Shown here: piece by piece, positions 17,338 through 25,111 of the stretch | How the letters are laid out: every line of letters starts with the position of its first letter | Numbering within the stretch: position 1 is the stretch's first letter | From: Dokdonia sp. Hel_I_53 | GTDB lineage: Bacteria; Bacteroidota; Bacteroidia; Flavobacteriales; Flavobacteriaceae | Assembly (NCBI RefSeq): GCF_007827465.1 | Contig: NZ_VISL01000001.1 | Coordinates: forward strand, 2,189,001-2,253,000 | DNA: 64,000 bases | Direction of reading: 5' to 3' | Position numbers and translations under genes: made by a program | The notes under the pieces: model-generated | The model's input: the letters and a program-made list of their open reading frames with translations, nothing else | The model's database searches: none | Told to the model about the DNA's origin: nothing

Positions 17338-17430
17338 ATGCCAAGTGGTAAAAAAAGAAAAAGACACAAGGTAGCGACGCACAAGCGTAAGAAAAGACGT
17401 AGAGCAAATCGCCACAAAAAGAAAAAGTAG
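17338..17430 (+). CDS. 30-aa highly basic mini-protein, conserved in Bacteroidetes
   Basis: The frame reads MPSGKKRKRHKVATHKRKKR and ends in a poly-Lys tail, 30 residues in all, more than half of them Lys or Arg, followed by TAG. Near-identical mini-proteins are, to my knowledge, encoded in many Bacteroidetes genomes. The composition is that of a ribosomal or nucleoid mini-protein; an rRNA-binding role is inference and I cannot place it in a named ribosomal family with certainty. It lies 25 bp after hup. The stop codon falls inside the stem of the terminator that follows. Confidence 0.8.
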   Translation: MPSGKKRKRHKVATHKRKKRRRANRHKKKK

Positions 17431-17453
17431 TCGGTAGACTACTTTTTCTTTTT
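17422..17453 (+). terminator. Terminator after hup and the mini-gene
   Basis: Stem AAAAAGTAGTC / GACTACTTTTT with loop GGTA, then a T-rich run. The mini-gene's TAG is part of the ascending arm, so a ribosome finishing translation would occlude the hairpin. Confidence 0.85.
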
Positions 17454-17478
17454 AACACCTCTCTATGTGAGAGGTGTT
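17454..17478 (+). terminator. Second hairpin downstream of the hup operon
   Basis: A perfect 10-bp stem (AACACCTCTC / GAGAGGTGTT, 5-base loop) right after the first terminator and followed by a few T. It may be a back-up terminator or an mRNA-end stabiliser. Confidence 0.5.
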
Positions 17479-17610
17479 ATTATTGTTCTTTGACATCGTA
17501 GTACTTGTAATCTCAAAAACCTTGGAGCGTTACAACCTACACCGCATTTATTACACACCGTATGCATACCGCATACACAAATCACCTGTGATAAATTAAA
17601 ATTATCAACC

Positions 17611-17631
17611 ATTCCTAATGAGATTAGGAAT
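17611..17631 (+). promoter_or_regulatory. Hairpin in the leader of the RNase E/G gene
   Basis: A perfect 9-bp stem (ATTCCTAAT / ATTAGGAAT, loop GAG) ends 15 nt before the GTG start of the RNase gene. RNase E in E. coli autoregulates through leader hairpins; whether this one does so is inference. Confidence 0.4.
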
Positions 17632-17646
17632 AAAAATTACTACACC

Positions 17647-19197
17647 GTGAATAAAGAATTGATCATACGATCTAGTTCCTCCGTAGTTGATTTTGCCTTA
17701 CTAAAAGATGGAAAACTTATTGAACTTCATAAAGAAGAAGATGGAAATAAGTTTAACGTAGGCGATATTTATATCGCAAACGTGCGTAAAGCTGTATCTG
17801 GACTCAATGCTGCATTTGTAAATGTAGGATATGAGAAAGATGCCTTTTTACATTACCACGATCTTGGGCCTAAACTGCCCACGCTTCAGAAATACATTAA
17901 ACATGTAAGCACAGGTAAATTAAAAGACTATTCCTTACAAAACTTTACTTTTGAAAAAGACATAGACAAAAACGGTAAAATTGCCGATGTTCTAAAGTCT
18001 AAACAACCAGTACTTGTACAAATCGCAAAAGAACCTATCTCGACCAAAGGACCTCGCATTAGCAGTGAGCTTTCTATAGCTGGACGATATATTGTTCTCG
18101 TGCCTTTTTCTGACCGTATCTCTATCTCTCAAAAGATAGAAAGTAAAGAAGAAAAAGCGCGTCTTAAGCGATTAGTCACTAGCATTAGACCTAAAGGTTT
18201 TGGTGTTATTGTACGTACAGTAGCTCAAGGAGTTAAAGTAGCAGAACTAGATAAGGACCTGCAAAATTTAGTGGACAAATGGACCACTATGAGCAAAAAA
18301 ATTCCAGGAGCACATCACCCTAGCAAAATATTGGGAGAAATGAATAGAGCATCGTCTATCCTTAGAGATATATTTAACGATAGCTTTACCAGTATTACCG
18401 TAGATGATGAAACGCTCTTTTATCAAATTAAAGATTACCTCAGCGAGATTGCACCTCATAAAGAGGGCATCGTAAAGTTATACGATAGTCAAGTACCTAT
18501 TTTTGAAAAATTTGGTATTGAGAGACAGATTAAAACCTCTTTTGGTAAAACTGTTTCTATGAGTCGTGGCGCATACCTAGTTATTGAACATACAGAAGCC
18601 CTACACGTGGTAGATGTAAATAGTGGTAACAGATCTAATAAAGCAAAAAGTCAAGAAGAGACTGCGCTTGAAGTGAACATGATTGCTGCTACAGAAATGG
18701 CTCGCCAGCTAAGCCTCCGTGATATGGGAGGAATAATAGTGGTAGACTTTATCGATATGAATAAAGCAGAGAACCGTCGCAAGCTCTTTAATCACCTCAA
18801 AGAGGAGATGAAAGATGATCGCGCAAAGCACAAAATATTACCGCCTAGTAAATTTGGACTTATCCAAATTACTAGACAACGAGTTCGCCCAGAAATGAAT
18901 ATAAAGACCCGTGAGGAAAATCCTAACGGAGGTGATGAGGAGATAGAAGCTCCTATTGTCATTGTCGAAAAACTTCAGGCACAACTCATACGCATTCTTA
19001 AGAGTGGTCATAAAAAAGTGACCCTGCACGCACACCCCTTCGTTGCAGCTTTTATTACAAAAGGCTTTCCGTCCATTCGTTCTAAATGGTATTTAAAACA
19101 CAAAAAATGGGTCAAAGTAATGCCTAGAGATGCATATACGTATCTTGAGTATAACTTTACTGACCAAAACGGAAAAGACATTAAGATTGAAAACTAG
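17647..19197 (+). CDS. rng: Ribonuclease E/G family protein
   Basis: A 516-aa RNase of the Rne/Rng family, G-like in length and lacking the long C-terminal scaffold of RNase E. The S1-type RNA-binding domain spans about residues 36-115 (GDIYIANVRKAVSGLNAAFVNVG). Catalytic metal ligands lie in HVVDVNSGNRS (Asp323) and IIVVDFIDMN (Asp367, Asp370). The C-terminal PSKFGLIQITRQR block is conserved. It cleaves single-stranded RNA and takes part in rRNA maturation and mRNA decay. The start codon is GTG. A strong terminator follows. Confidence 0.95.
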   Translation: MNKELIIRSSSSVVDFALLKDGKLIELHKEEDGNKFNVGDIYIANVRKAVSGLNAAFVNVGYEKDAFLHYHDLGPKLPTLQKYIKHVSTGKLKDYSLQNFTFEKDIDKNGKIADVLKSKQPVLVQIAKEPISTKGPRISSELSIAGRYIVLVPFSDRISISQKIESKEEKARLKRLVTSIRPKGFGVIVRTVAQGVKVAELDKDLQNLVDKWTTMSKKIPGAHHPSKILGEMNRASSILRDIFNDSFTSITVDDETLFYQIKDYLSEIAPHKEGIVKLYDSQVPIFEKFGIERQIKTSFGKTVSMSRGAYLVIEHTEALHVVDVNSGNRSNKAKSQEETALEVNMIAATEMARQLSLRDMGGIIVVDFIDMNKAENRRKLFNHLKEEMKDDRAKHKILPPSKFGLIQITRQRVRPEMNIKTREENPNGGDEEIEAPIVIVEKLQAQLIRILKSGHKKVTLHAHPFVAAFITKGFPSIRSKWYLKHKKWVKVMPRDAYTYLEYNFTDQNGKDIKIEN

Positions 19198-19201
19198 AAA
19201 T

Positions 19202-19232
19202 ACCCTGTCCTCACTCGAGGATAGGGTTTTTT
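19202..19232 (+). terminator. Terminator after rng
   Basis: Stem ACCCTGTCCTC / GAGGATAGGGT with a 4-base loop and then seven T, 5 bp past the rng stop. Confidence 0.9.
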
Positions 19233-19281
19233 TATGCGCTTTCGCGAAAATGAACCGCCTCTAATCCACTACATTTGTAGT

Positions 19282-19761
19282 GTGCGACAACCCGTTAAAA
19301 CATACACCGTAGAAGAAGCCAAACGTAAGTTAGAAGCTTATTGTGCCTATCAAGAGCGTTGTCATAAAGATGTAGCTTGTAAACTGCGTGAGATGCGCAT
19401 GATTCCAGAGGCTATAGATATTATTATAAGTCATCTCATCGAGCACAATTTCTTAAATGAAACCCGATTTGCTCAGGCATTTGCACGAGGAAAATTTAGA
19501 CAAAAAAGTTGGGGTAGAAACCGTATCACACGCGAACTCAAATCACGTCATATTTCAGCTTACAATCTTAAGATGGCAATAAAAGAGATAGATTCAGAGG
19601 AGTATTTAGAAGTGTTTGACACCCTTTCGCGAAAGCGGTATGAACAACTATCCTCAGAGTCAAACGTACAGCGCAAGCGTAAAAAACTAGCAGATTATTT
19701 ATTGTATCGTGGTTGGGAGAGTGGGATGGTGTATGAGAAGGTGAGGGAATTAGTTTGTTAG
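19282..19761 (+). CDS. recX: Regulatory protein RecX
   Basis: A RecX-family protein that modulates RecA filaments. The family core begins at YTVEEAKRKLEAYCAYQERCH and continues with the three-helix repeats (ARGKFRQKSWGRNRITRELK, LLYRGWESGMVYEKV). I place the start at the GTG at 19282. The longer frame from ATG 19234 would begin directly at the rng terminator T-run, and its first residues come from a degenerate palindrome (CGCTTTCGCGAAA). A TACATTTG -7-like box at 19270-19277 also lies inside that extension. Another palindrome core at 19625 is read in frame as LSRKR. Confidence 0.88.
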   Translation: MRQPVKTYTVEEAKRKLEAYCAYQERCHKDVACKLREMRMIPEAIDIIISHLIEHNFLNETRFAQAFARGKFRQKSWGRNRITRELKSRHISAYNLKMAIKEIDSEEYLEVFDTLSRKRYEQLSSESNVQRKRKKLADYLLYRGWESGMVYEKVRELVC

Positions 19762-19900
19762 AACCTAAAGATCGCTTTGAGTAACAAGTAACGCGGTAAT
19801 AGCCTATACTCAGTTGTGGAGCTTCATAAATCGCTTATAGTAAATTCTCTAACTATGATTAGTCCGGCTCAAGGAAGGAGGAAAGCTATAAAAAAGATAG
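19762..19900. other. Intergenic stretch without a recognisable gene
   Basis: No credible reading frame or known RNA is seen between recX and the hairpin at 19901. Confidence 0.4.
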
Positions 19901-19946
19901 CAATTAAGTGCTAAGCGTATCTTTTAGCACTTAATTGTTTTTTTTT
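19901..19946 (+). terminator. Long bidirectional-type terminator between recX and the lipoprotein gene
   Basis: A 13-bp stem (AATTAAGTGCTAA / TTTAGCACTTAATT) followed by nine T. A-rich sequence also precedes it, so it can serve the convergent genes on both strands. Confidence 0.85.
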
Positions 19947-20018
19947 AAACCGTGTTATACCACGTTGCTTTGATACAAACTTTATTTTTATTTAAAGTAC
20001 AAAAGCTTTATTTTAGGA

Positions 20019-20594
20019 CTAGCAGGCTGCACAATGTCCAGCTATAACTGCTGCAATCAAGACAGGATTAGTTGCTTGAGCAACACAACCGACCATACCA
20101 TCACAAAATTCATCCCACTCTCTTTTAAAACACTTATCAAAATCTTCACTAGAAGGATGCTCATCACACGGAGCCACAAGTCTTGCTGCTAATTTACTAT
20201 CTAAGTTAGTTCGAGAATTAACAGCTTTGATGTATTCTTGTTTAGGGATACTATTCATAAACATTTCTGATTGAGAATTCATATTTCTATTAAATTCTTC
20301 AGAACTAACTTGATTTAATGTAAAGGACTCATTATTAATTCTAGAACCTGAGATAGTATAACCTTGATTATTTGTTTCAATAAACAATTTTCTACCATCT
20401 GGGTAATTAAATTCATAGCCTCCTTTGTCTAAAATTGTTGTGCTAATACCATATTTTGATTCTAGAATTTTTGACATCTCAATATCAGCATTAACGTCAC
20501 TAGTTTCTATATCATCGGTATTATTAGAACAACTAAACATTACTATTGATAGTAATATCATTGATAATAAAGATAAGTTTAAATATTTTTTCAT
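20019..20594 (-). CDS. Lipoprotein with Cys-rich C-terminus, unknown function
   Basis: Starting at ATG 20594 (MKKYLNLSLLSMILLS), the protein has a lipoprotein signal ending in VMFSCSNN. A longer frame upstream (from 20642) would add 16 residues before this signal and is less likely. The middle part (to about residue 140) is polar without known motif. The last 45 residues hold six cysteines and a hydrophobic end (PVLIAAVIAGHCAAC). Such a tail recalls secreted disulfide-rich peptides or bacteriocin precursors, but I cannot place the family. It stands alone, convergent with recX. Confidence 0.7.
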   Translation of the reverse strand: MKKYLNLSLLSMILLSIVMFSCSNNTDDIETSDVNADIEMSKILESKYGISTTILDKGGYEFNYPDGRKLFIETNNQGYTISGSRINNESFTLNQVSSEEFNRNMNSQSEMFMNSIPKQEYIKAVNSRTNLDSKLAARLVAPCDEHPSSEDFDKCFKREWDEFCDGMVGCVAQATNPVLIAAVIAGHCAAC

Positions 20595-20759
20595 TGGTAT
20601 AAGTTTTAAATGGATTCTTAAGAAATTTTTATAGTCGCTCATAAGTTAATCGACTTAAAGCAGTGTGTAGAATTAAAGTATGCGCATTACTTAATTCAAC
20701 TACTACTAACTAGTTAACTAGATGATTAATCGAGATAAACTTACAATTAAACTACATAC

Positions 20760-20785
20760 CTATTTGGCGGATTACCGCCAAATAG
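20760..20785. repeat. 26-bp inverted repeat
   Basis: Perfect 11-bp arms CTATTTGGCGG / CCGCCAAATAG around ATTA. There is no T-run on either side, so it is not a terminator; it may be a protein-binding site in the leader region shared by the lipoprotein and the metal regulator. Confidence 0.6.
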
Positions 20786-20801
20786 AATATTATACAAATA
20801 A

Positions 20802-20817
20802 TTTAGTCTAACCTAAA
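20802..20817 (+). promoter_or_regulatory. Candidate DtxR/MntR operator
   Basis: TTTAG-TCTAAC-CTAAA: the outer arms are an inverted repeat and the half CTAACCTAAA matches the DtxR/IdeR box (TTAGGTTAGSCTAACCTAA). It lies just upstream of the -7 box of the repressor's own gene. Confidence 0.55.
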
Positions 20818-20847
20818 TATTTTTTTTACTACTCCATAATTAAAGTT

Positions 20848-20855
20848 TACTTTTG
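20848..20855 (+). promoter_or_regulatory. -7 box of the metal-uptake operon
   Basis: TACTTTTG fits TAnnTTTG and ends only 8 bp before the ATG at 20863, so the transcript would be leaderless or nearly so. The -33 region is a T-run without a clear TTTG. Confidence 0.5.
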
Positions 20856-20862
20856 CCGTATT

Positions 20863-21516
20863 ATGTATACAAGGTCAGAAGAAAACTATCTAAAAATTAT
20901 CTTTCACTTAGAGCGTGAGTTTGATAAGGAGGTGAGTACCAATGCTATTGCAGAAACAATGGAGACAAAAGCCTCTAGCGCTACAGATATGGTGCAAAAG
21001 CTAGCAGATAAGGGATTGCTTACCTATCGTAAATATAGAGGAGCGCGTCTCTCAGACGAGGGTAAAAAAGCAGCCATACAAATTGTGCGTAAGCATCGTT
21101 TATGGGAAGTTTTCCTAGTGGACAAGCTTAATTTTCACTGGGATGAGGTACACCATATCGCAGAGCAACTAGAACATGTGCAATCTAATGAACTCACCAA
21201 TAGGTTAGACAAGTTTTTAGACTTTCCTGATTATGATCCACATGGTGATCCTATCCCCGATAAAAACGGAAATATTAAAAGTGCAGACAAACGCCTGCTT
21301 TCTGAACTTGATAAAGGACATCAAGGTATCTTAGTGGGAGTAAGAGAAACTTCTACAGAATTTTTACAATTTCTAGATAAAAGAAATATTGCTATCGGAT
21401 CAAAAATAAAAGTTTTAGGGCGGGAATTTTTTGACGGATCTATGGTGATACAAGTAAAGAGAGAGCAATTTTTTATCTCAAAAAAGATTGCAGAAAATTT
21501 ATATATACAGATTTAA
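20863..21516 (+). CDS. DtxR/MntR-family metal-dependent repressor
   Basis: A 217-aa regulator. It has an N-terminal winged helix (EENYLKIIFHLE, AIAETMETKASSATDMVQKLADKGLL), a dimerisation/metal-binding domain (RKHRLWEVFLVDKL, HHIAEQLEHVQS) and a C-terminal SH3/FeoA-like domain (about residues 150-217). With bound Mn(II) or Fe(II) such proteins repress uptake genes. It heads the metal ABC operon and probably represses it through the box at 20802-20817. The start is set by the canonical MYTRSEENYLK beginning. Confidence 0.93.
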   Translation: MYTRSEENYLKIIFHLEREFDKEVSTNAIAETMETKASSATDMVQKLADKGLLTYRKYRGARLSDEGKKAAIQIVRKHRLWEVFLVDKLNFHWDEVHHIAEQLEHVQSNELTNRLDKFLDFPDYDPHGDPIPDKNGNIKSADKRLLSELDKGHQGILVGVRETSTEFLQFLDKRNIAIGSKIKVLGREFFDGSMVIQVKREQFFISKKIAENLYIQI

Positions 21517-21541
21517 TTCAGCCAAATAATTAAGAGTTTAG

Positions 21542-22336
21542 ATGAAAAAAATAATTACCGTAGTAGTATTGCTTACAACAAGTATGTTTTCGCTTCAAGC
21601 GCAAGAAGGAGACCAGCCAGTAGGTCTCATTACAGATAGACCAGACGCCACGGAGGCACCAACCACCGTGCCTAAATCAAGTTTACAAGTAGAAACAGGT
21701 ACCTTTTTTACAAACTATGAAGATGGTGTTTTAGAAGAAAATGTAATTGGATATAACACTACACTTTTGCGATACGGGCTTTCTTCAAGATTAGAATTAC
21801 GCGTAGGTTGGAATTTTGAAGAAACAACTATAAATCTCAACAATCAAGAAATTGCAAAGTTAAATGGCTTTTCTCCACTTCTTTTTGGTGCCAAAGTGGC
21901 CATTTTTAAAGAGCAAGGATGGATGCCTGAGGTAGGGCTTATCGGCCATTTATTTTTACCATTTACCGCAAGCAGTGACTATAAGCCAGAGTATACCAGC
22001 GCAGACTTTAGATTTGCGTTTAATCATACGTTGTCTGAAAAATCTGGGCTGGCGTATAATATTGGTGGCCAATATGGAGGAGATTCACCAGAGCTTGCTT
22101 ATATCTATACGATTGCTTACGGATATGCTTTGACAGATCAATTAGGAATGTACGTAGAGCTCTATGGTGATTTGCCAGAAGATAGTCGTGCAAATCACTT
22201 TTGGGATGCAGGGCTCACTTATGCGGTAGCCCCGCTCGTGCAATTAGATGCAACAATAGGTAGAAGTATTACAGAAGGTCAAGATTTACTGTTGAGCGCA
22301 GGAGTGAGCTTTAGAATTGATAAAAATAAACAATGA
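21542..22336 (+). CDS. Outer-membrane beta-barrel transporter-like protein (Phenol_MetA_deg family)
   Basis: A 264-aa protein with a signal peptide (cleavage near SLQAQ, residue 20). The mature N-terminus carries GLITDRPDATEAPTT, typical of the PF13557-type 'transporter' family, followed by alternating beta strands (LQVETGTFFTNYE, LELRVGWNFEE, and so on) up to a terminal strand ending in a hydrophobic residue pattern. It lies between the repressor and the binding-protein gene and overlaps the latter by 4 bp. The context suggests an outer-membrane port for the metal, but this is inference. Confidence 0.75.
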   Translation: MKKIITVVVLLTTSMFSLQAQEGDQPVGLITDRPDATEAPTTVPKSSLQVETGTFFTNYEDGVLEENVIGYNTTLLRYGLSSRLELRVGWNFEETTINLNNQEIAKLNGFSPLLFGAKVAIFKEQGWMPEVGLIGHLFLPFTASSDYKPEYTSADFRFAFNHTLSEKSGLAYNIGGQYGGDSPELAYIYTIAYGYALTDQLGMYVELYGDLPEDSRANHFWDAGLTYAVAPLVQLDATIGRSITEGQDLLLSAGVSFRIDKNKQ

Positions 22337-23250
22337 AATTAATAAGAATAGTTACAGTTGCCATTTTCGCTTTAAGCGTGATAAGTTGTAAAGATGGCAA
22401 AGAGGATAATGGTAAACTAAATGTAGTAGCTACTACATCAATGATTACAGACCTTGTCAAAAACATAGGCGGAGACTATATTAATCTACAAGGGTTGATG
22501 GGCGCAGGTGTAGATCCGCATCTATACAAAGCAAGTGCAGGCGATGTTACAAAACTTTCTAATGCAGATGTTATTTTCTACAACGGACTTCATCTTGAGG
22601 GTAAACTAGTGGAGGTGTTTGAGAAAATGAATGCCAGTCAAGTTGCTCAAGTGCCTCTAGGTGAGGCGTTAGATAAAAGTACACTCATTGGTTCAGATTA
22701 TTTTGCATCTAATTATGATCCCCATGTGTGGTTCAACATTCAGTACTTCAAACAATTTGTAGTTGAGGTGACTAATACGCTATCGCGAAAAGACCCAAAG
22801 CATGCAACCTTTTATAAAGAAAATTCTGAGGCCTATCTCGCAAAATTAAACGTCTTGGAGACTGAAATAAAAAGAATTATAAATACCCTGCCAGAGGATA
22901 AAAGAATATTGGTTACGGCACACGACGCCTTTAATTACTTTGGTAAAAGTTATGGTTTTGAAGTAGTAGGTCTTCAAGGTTTATCTACTGCAACAGAGGC
23001 TGGTGTTAAAGACGTACAACGCCTCTCACAATTTATTATAGAAAATAAAGTCAAGGCCATTTTTGTAGAGAGTTCTGTACCTAGAAGAACAATAGAAGCT
23101 TTACAAGCCGCTGTACAATCTAAAAATCATGAAGTAGAAATAGGAGGTTCTTTGTATAGTGATGCTTTGGGTAATAAAGGAACTGTTGAGGGAACGTATA
23201 TAGGCATGTTTAAGTATAACGTAAACACCATAGTAGACGCATTAAAATAA
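22333..23250 (+). CDS. Metal ABC transporter substrate-binding lipoprotein (TroA/PsaA type)
   Basis: A 305-aa lipoprotein with its lipobox at VISCKDG. Metal ligands of the cluster A-I family are visible: His in GVDPHLYK, His in YDPHVWFN, a conserved segment [16 protein letters not shown], and the acidic ligand in YSDALG. There is no His-rich loop, which in this family fits Mn/Fe as well as Zn. It captures the metal for the two permeases. The ATG overlaps the upstream stop (ATGA). Confidence 0.93.
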   Translation: MKLIRIVTVAIFALSVISCKDGKEDNGKLNVVATTSMITDLVKNIGGDYINLQGLMGAGVDPHLYKASAGDVTKLSNADVIFYNGLHLEGKLVEVFEKMNASQVAQVPLGEALDKSTLIGSDYFASNYDPHVWFNIQYFKQFVVEVTNTLSRKDPKHATFYKENSEAYLAKLNVLETEIKRIINTLPEDKRILVTAHDAFNYFGKSYGFEVVGLQGLSTATEAGVKDVQRLSQFIIENKVKAIFVESSVPRRTIEALQAAVQSKNHEVEIGGSLYSDALGNKGTVEGTYIGMFKYNVNTIVDALK

Positions 23251-23255
23251 GGGAT

Positions 23256-23996
23256 ATGTCAAATAAAGCAATAGCCATACGTGTAGATGATCTTACGGTA
23301 GCCTACAATTACAAGCCCGTACTTTGGGATATTGATTTGGAAGTTCCAGAAGGTGTTTTAATGGCAATTGTAGGTCCTAATGGAGCGGGTAAGTCTACAC
23401 TAATTAAATCTATTTTAGGCATTATTGATCCCATTGCTGGGTCTGTATCAATTTATGGCAAGCCTTATAAAAAACAACGTAAGCTAGTAGCTTATGTTCC
23501 CCAGAAGGGAAGTGTTGATTGGGATTTTCCTACAACAGCACTTGACGTAGTAATGATGGGTACGTATGGTATATTGGGGTGGATTAAAAGACCAGGTCAA
23601 GCTCAAAAAAAAGCAGCCTTAGAAGCGCTGGAGAAAGTAGGTATGCTTCCCTTTAAAGGAAGACAAATAAGCCAACTTTCAGGAGGGCAGCAACAACGGG
23701 TTTTTCTTGCCAGAGCTCTAGTGCAAAATGCAGCTATATACTTTATGGATGAACCTTTTCAAGGGGTAGATGCCACTACAGAAGTAGCAATAATTAATAT
23801 TTTAAAAGAATTACGTAAAGCAGGTAAAACCGTTGTTGTGGTACATCACGATTTACAAACGGTACCAGAATATTTTGATTGGGTAACTTTTCTCAATGTA
23901 AAGAAAATTGCTACCGGACCAGTAATGGACATTTTCAACGATGACAATCTTACTAAGACCTATGGAATTAATTATAAAGTAGCGGTAAATAAATAA
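23256..23996 (+). CDS. Metal ABC transporter ATP-binding protein
   Basis: A 246-aa ABC ATPase with Walker [10 protein letters not shown], the Q-loop in [13 protein letters not shown] (typical of Mn/Zn/Fe chelate importers), signature LSGGQQQR, Walker B IYFMDEP and the switch His in VVHHDL. It energises import by the adjacent permeases. It starts 5 bp after the binding-protein gene, and its stop overlaps the first permease start. Confidence 0.95.
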   Translation: MSNKAIAIRVDDLTVAYNYKPVLWDIDLEVPEGVLMAIVGPNGAGKSTLIKSILGIIDPIAGSVSIYGKPYKKQRKLVAYVPQKGSVDWDFPTTALDVVMMGTYGILGWIKRPGQAQKKAALEALEKVGMLPFKGRQISQLSGGQQQRVFLARALVQNAAIYFMDEPFQGVDATTEVAIINILKELRKAGKTVVVVHHDLQTVPEYFDWVTFLNVKKIATGPVMDIFNDDNLTKTYGINYKVAVNK

Positions 23997-25111
23997 TGGA
24001 ATTAAGCGAATACTTTTTACAACTTTTTTCTGACTATACTCTCAGAACCATTACTCTGGGAACAGCTATCCTTGGTGCCATTTGTGGGATGTTAGGAAGC
24101 TTTGCTGTCTTAAGAAAACAAAGCTTATTAGGTGACGCGATCTCACATGCAGCTCTGCCAGGTATTGCTATCGCATTTTTAATAACAGGCACTAAGGATA
24201 CAAATTTACTTCTCCTTGGGGCATTGGTAAGTGGTCTTATTGGTACGTTCTGGATACGGGGGATGATTACAAAAACACATCTTAAAAGTGATACTGCGCT
24301 AGGGCTGGTACTATCCTTGTTTTTTGGATTTGGGATGTTACTTCTCACATTTATACAAAAACAACCTAATGCAAATCAAGCTGGTCTTGATAAATATTTG
24401 TTTGGTCAAGCAGCAACGCTTGTAGAAAGTGACGTGATATTAATGGCAATTGTCACTGGTATATGCTTGATTATCTTATTGCTGTTTTGGAAAGAATTTA
24501 AGATTCTTCTATTTGATGCAGACTACACGAAAACACTTGGTTTTAATACAAAGTTTATTGATATACTTATTACCTTTTTTATAGTTCTAGCAATAGTTTT
24601 GGGACTTCAGACAGTAGGCGTTGTTTTAATGAGTGCGATGCTACTAGCTCCTGCTGCAGCAGCTAGGCAGTGGACAAACAAGCTCAGTACGATGATTGTT
24701 TTGGCAGCTATATTTGGCGCTTTTTCTGGTGTTTTTGGGACAGCAATTAGTGCTAGCCAGAACAACTTGTCAACTGGACCAGTGATTGTTCTTGTGGCAG
24801 GAGTGTTCGTATTAATCTCCTTTCTTTTTTCGCCTGGTCGGGGTATAATTTTTAAACAAATACGGGTGTTCCAAAATAGACGGGATTTAGAATTACAAAA
24901 AACCTTACAGTTTATGTTTGATATTGCAAAAACTCATGAAGATATTTCGCACCCCCATGCGATTAAAATTTTAAATAATTTTCAAGGATACACGAAAGCT
25001 ACTTTAAAAGAGCTTGAAGAGAAGAATTGGGTGGCTGTAAATGGTCAAAAGTGGTCACTAACAGAAGCTGGCTATCAGGCAGCGGTAAATTTATACACTA
25101 ATAATCAATGA
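23996..25111 (+). CDS. Metal ABC transporter permease with C-terminal winged-helix-like tail
   Basis: A 371-aa protein. Residues 1-285 form the ABC-3 family permease with about eight or nine transmembrane helices (LRTITLGTAILGAICGMLGS, DAISHAALPGIAIAF with the conserved family pattern, MSAMLLAPAAAA). Residues ~290-371 are soluble and resemble a DtxR-type winged helix (TLQFMFDIAKTHEDIS, TKATLKELEEKNWVAV, KWSLTEAGYQAA). Such tails are typical of MntC/MntD-like permeases of Bacteroidetes and may sense metal. Its 3' end overlaps the next permease by 4 bp. Confidence 0.92.
   Translation: MELSEYFLQLFSDYTLRTITLGTAILGAICGMLGSFAVLRKQSLLGDAISHAALPGIAIAFLITGTKDTNLLLLGALVSGLIGTFWIRGMITKTHLKSDTALGLVLSLFFGFGMLLLTFIQKQPNANQAGLDKYLFGQAATLVESDVILMAIVTGICLIILLLFWKEFKILLFDADYTKTLGFNTKFIDILITFFIVLAIVLGLQTVGVVLMSAMLLAPAAAARQWTNKLSTMIVLAAIFGAFSGVFGTAISASQNNLSTGPVIVLVAGVFVLISFLFSPGRGIIFKQIRVFQNRRDLELQKTLQFMFDIAKTHEDISHPHAIKILNNFQGYTKATLKELEEKNWVAVNGQKWSLTEAGYQAAVNLYTNNQ

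Noticed and set aside
19234..19281. An extended N-terminus of RecX from the ATG at 19234
   Set aside because: The extra residues come from a degenerate palindrome and the base of the rng terminator, and the family core begins later; the GTG at 19282 is preferred.
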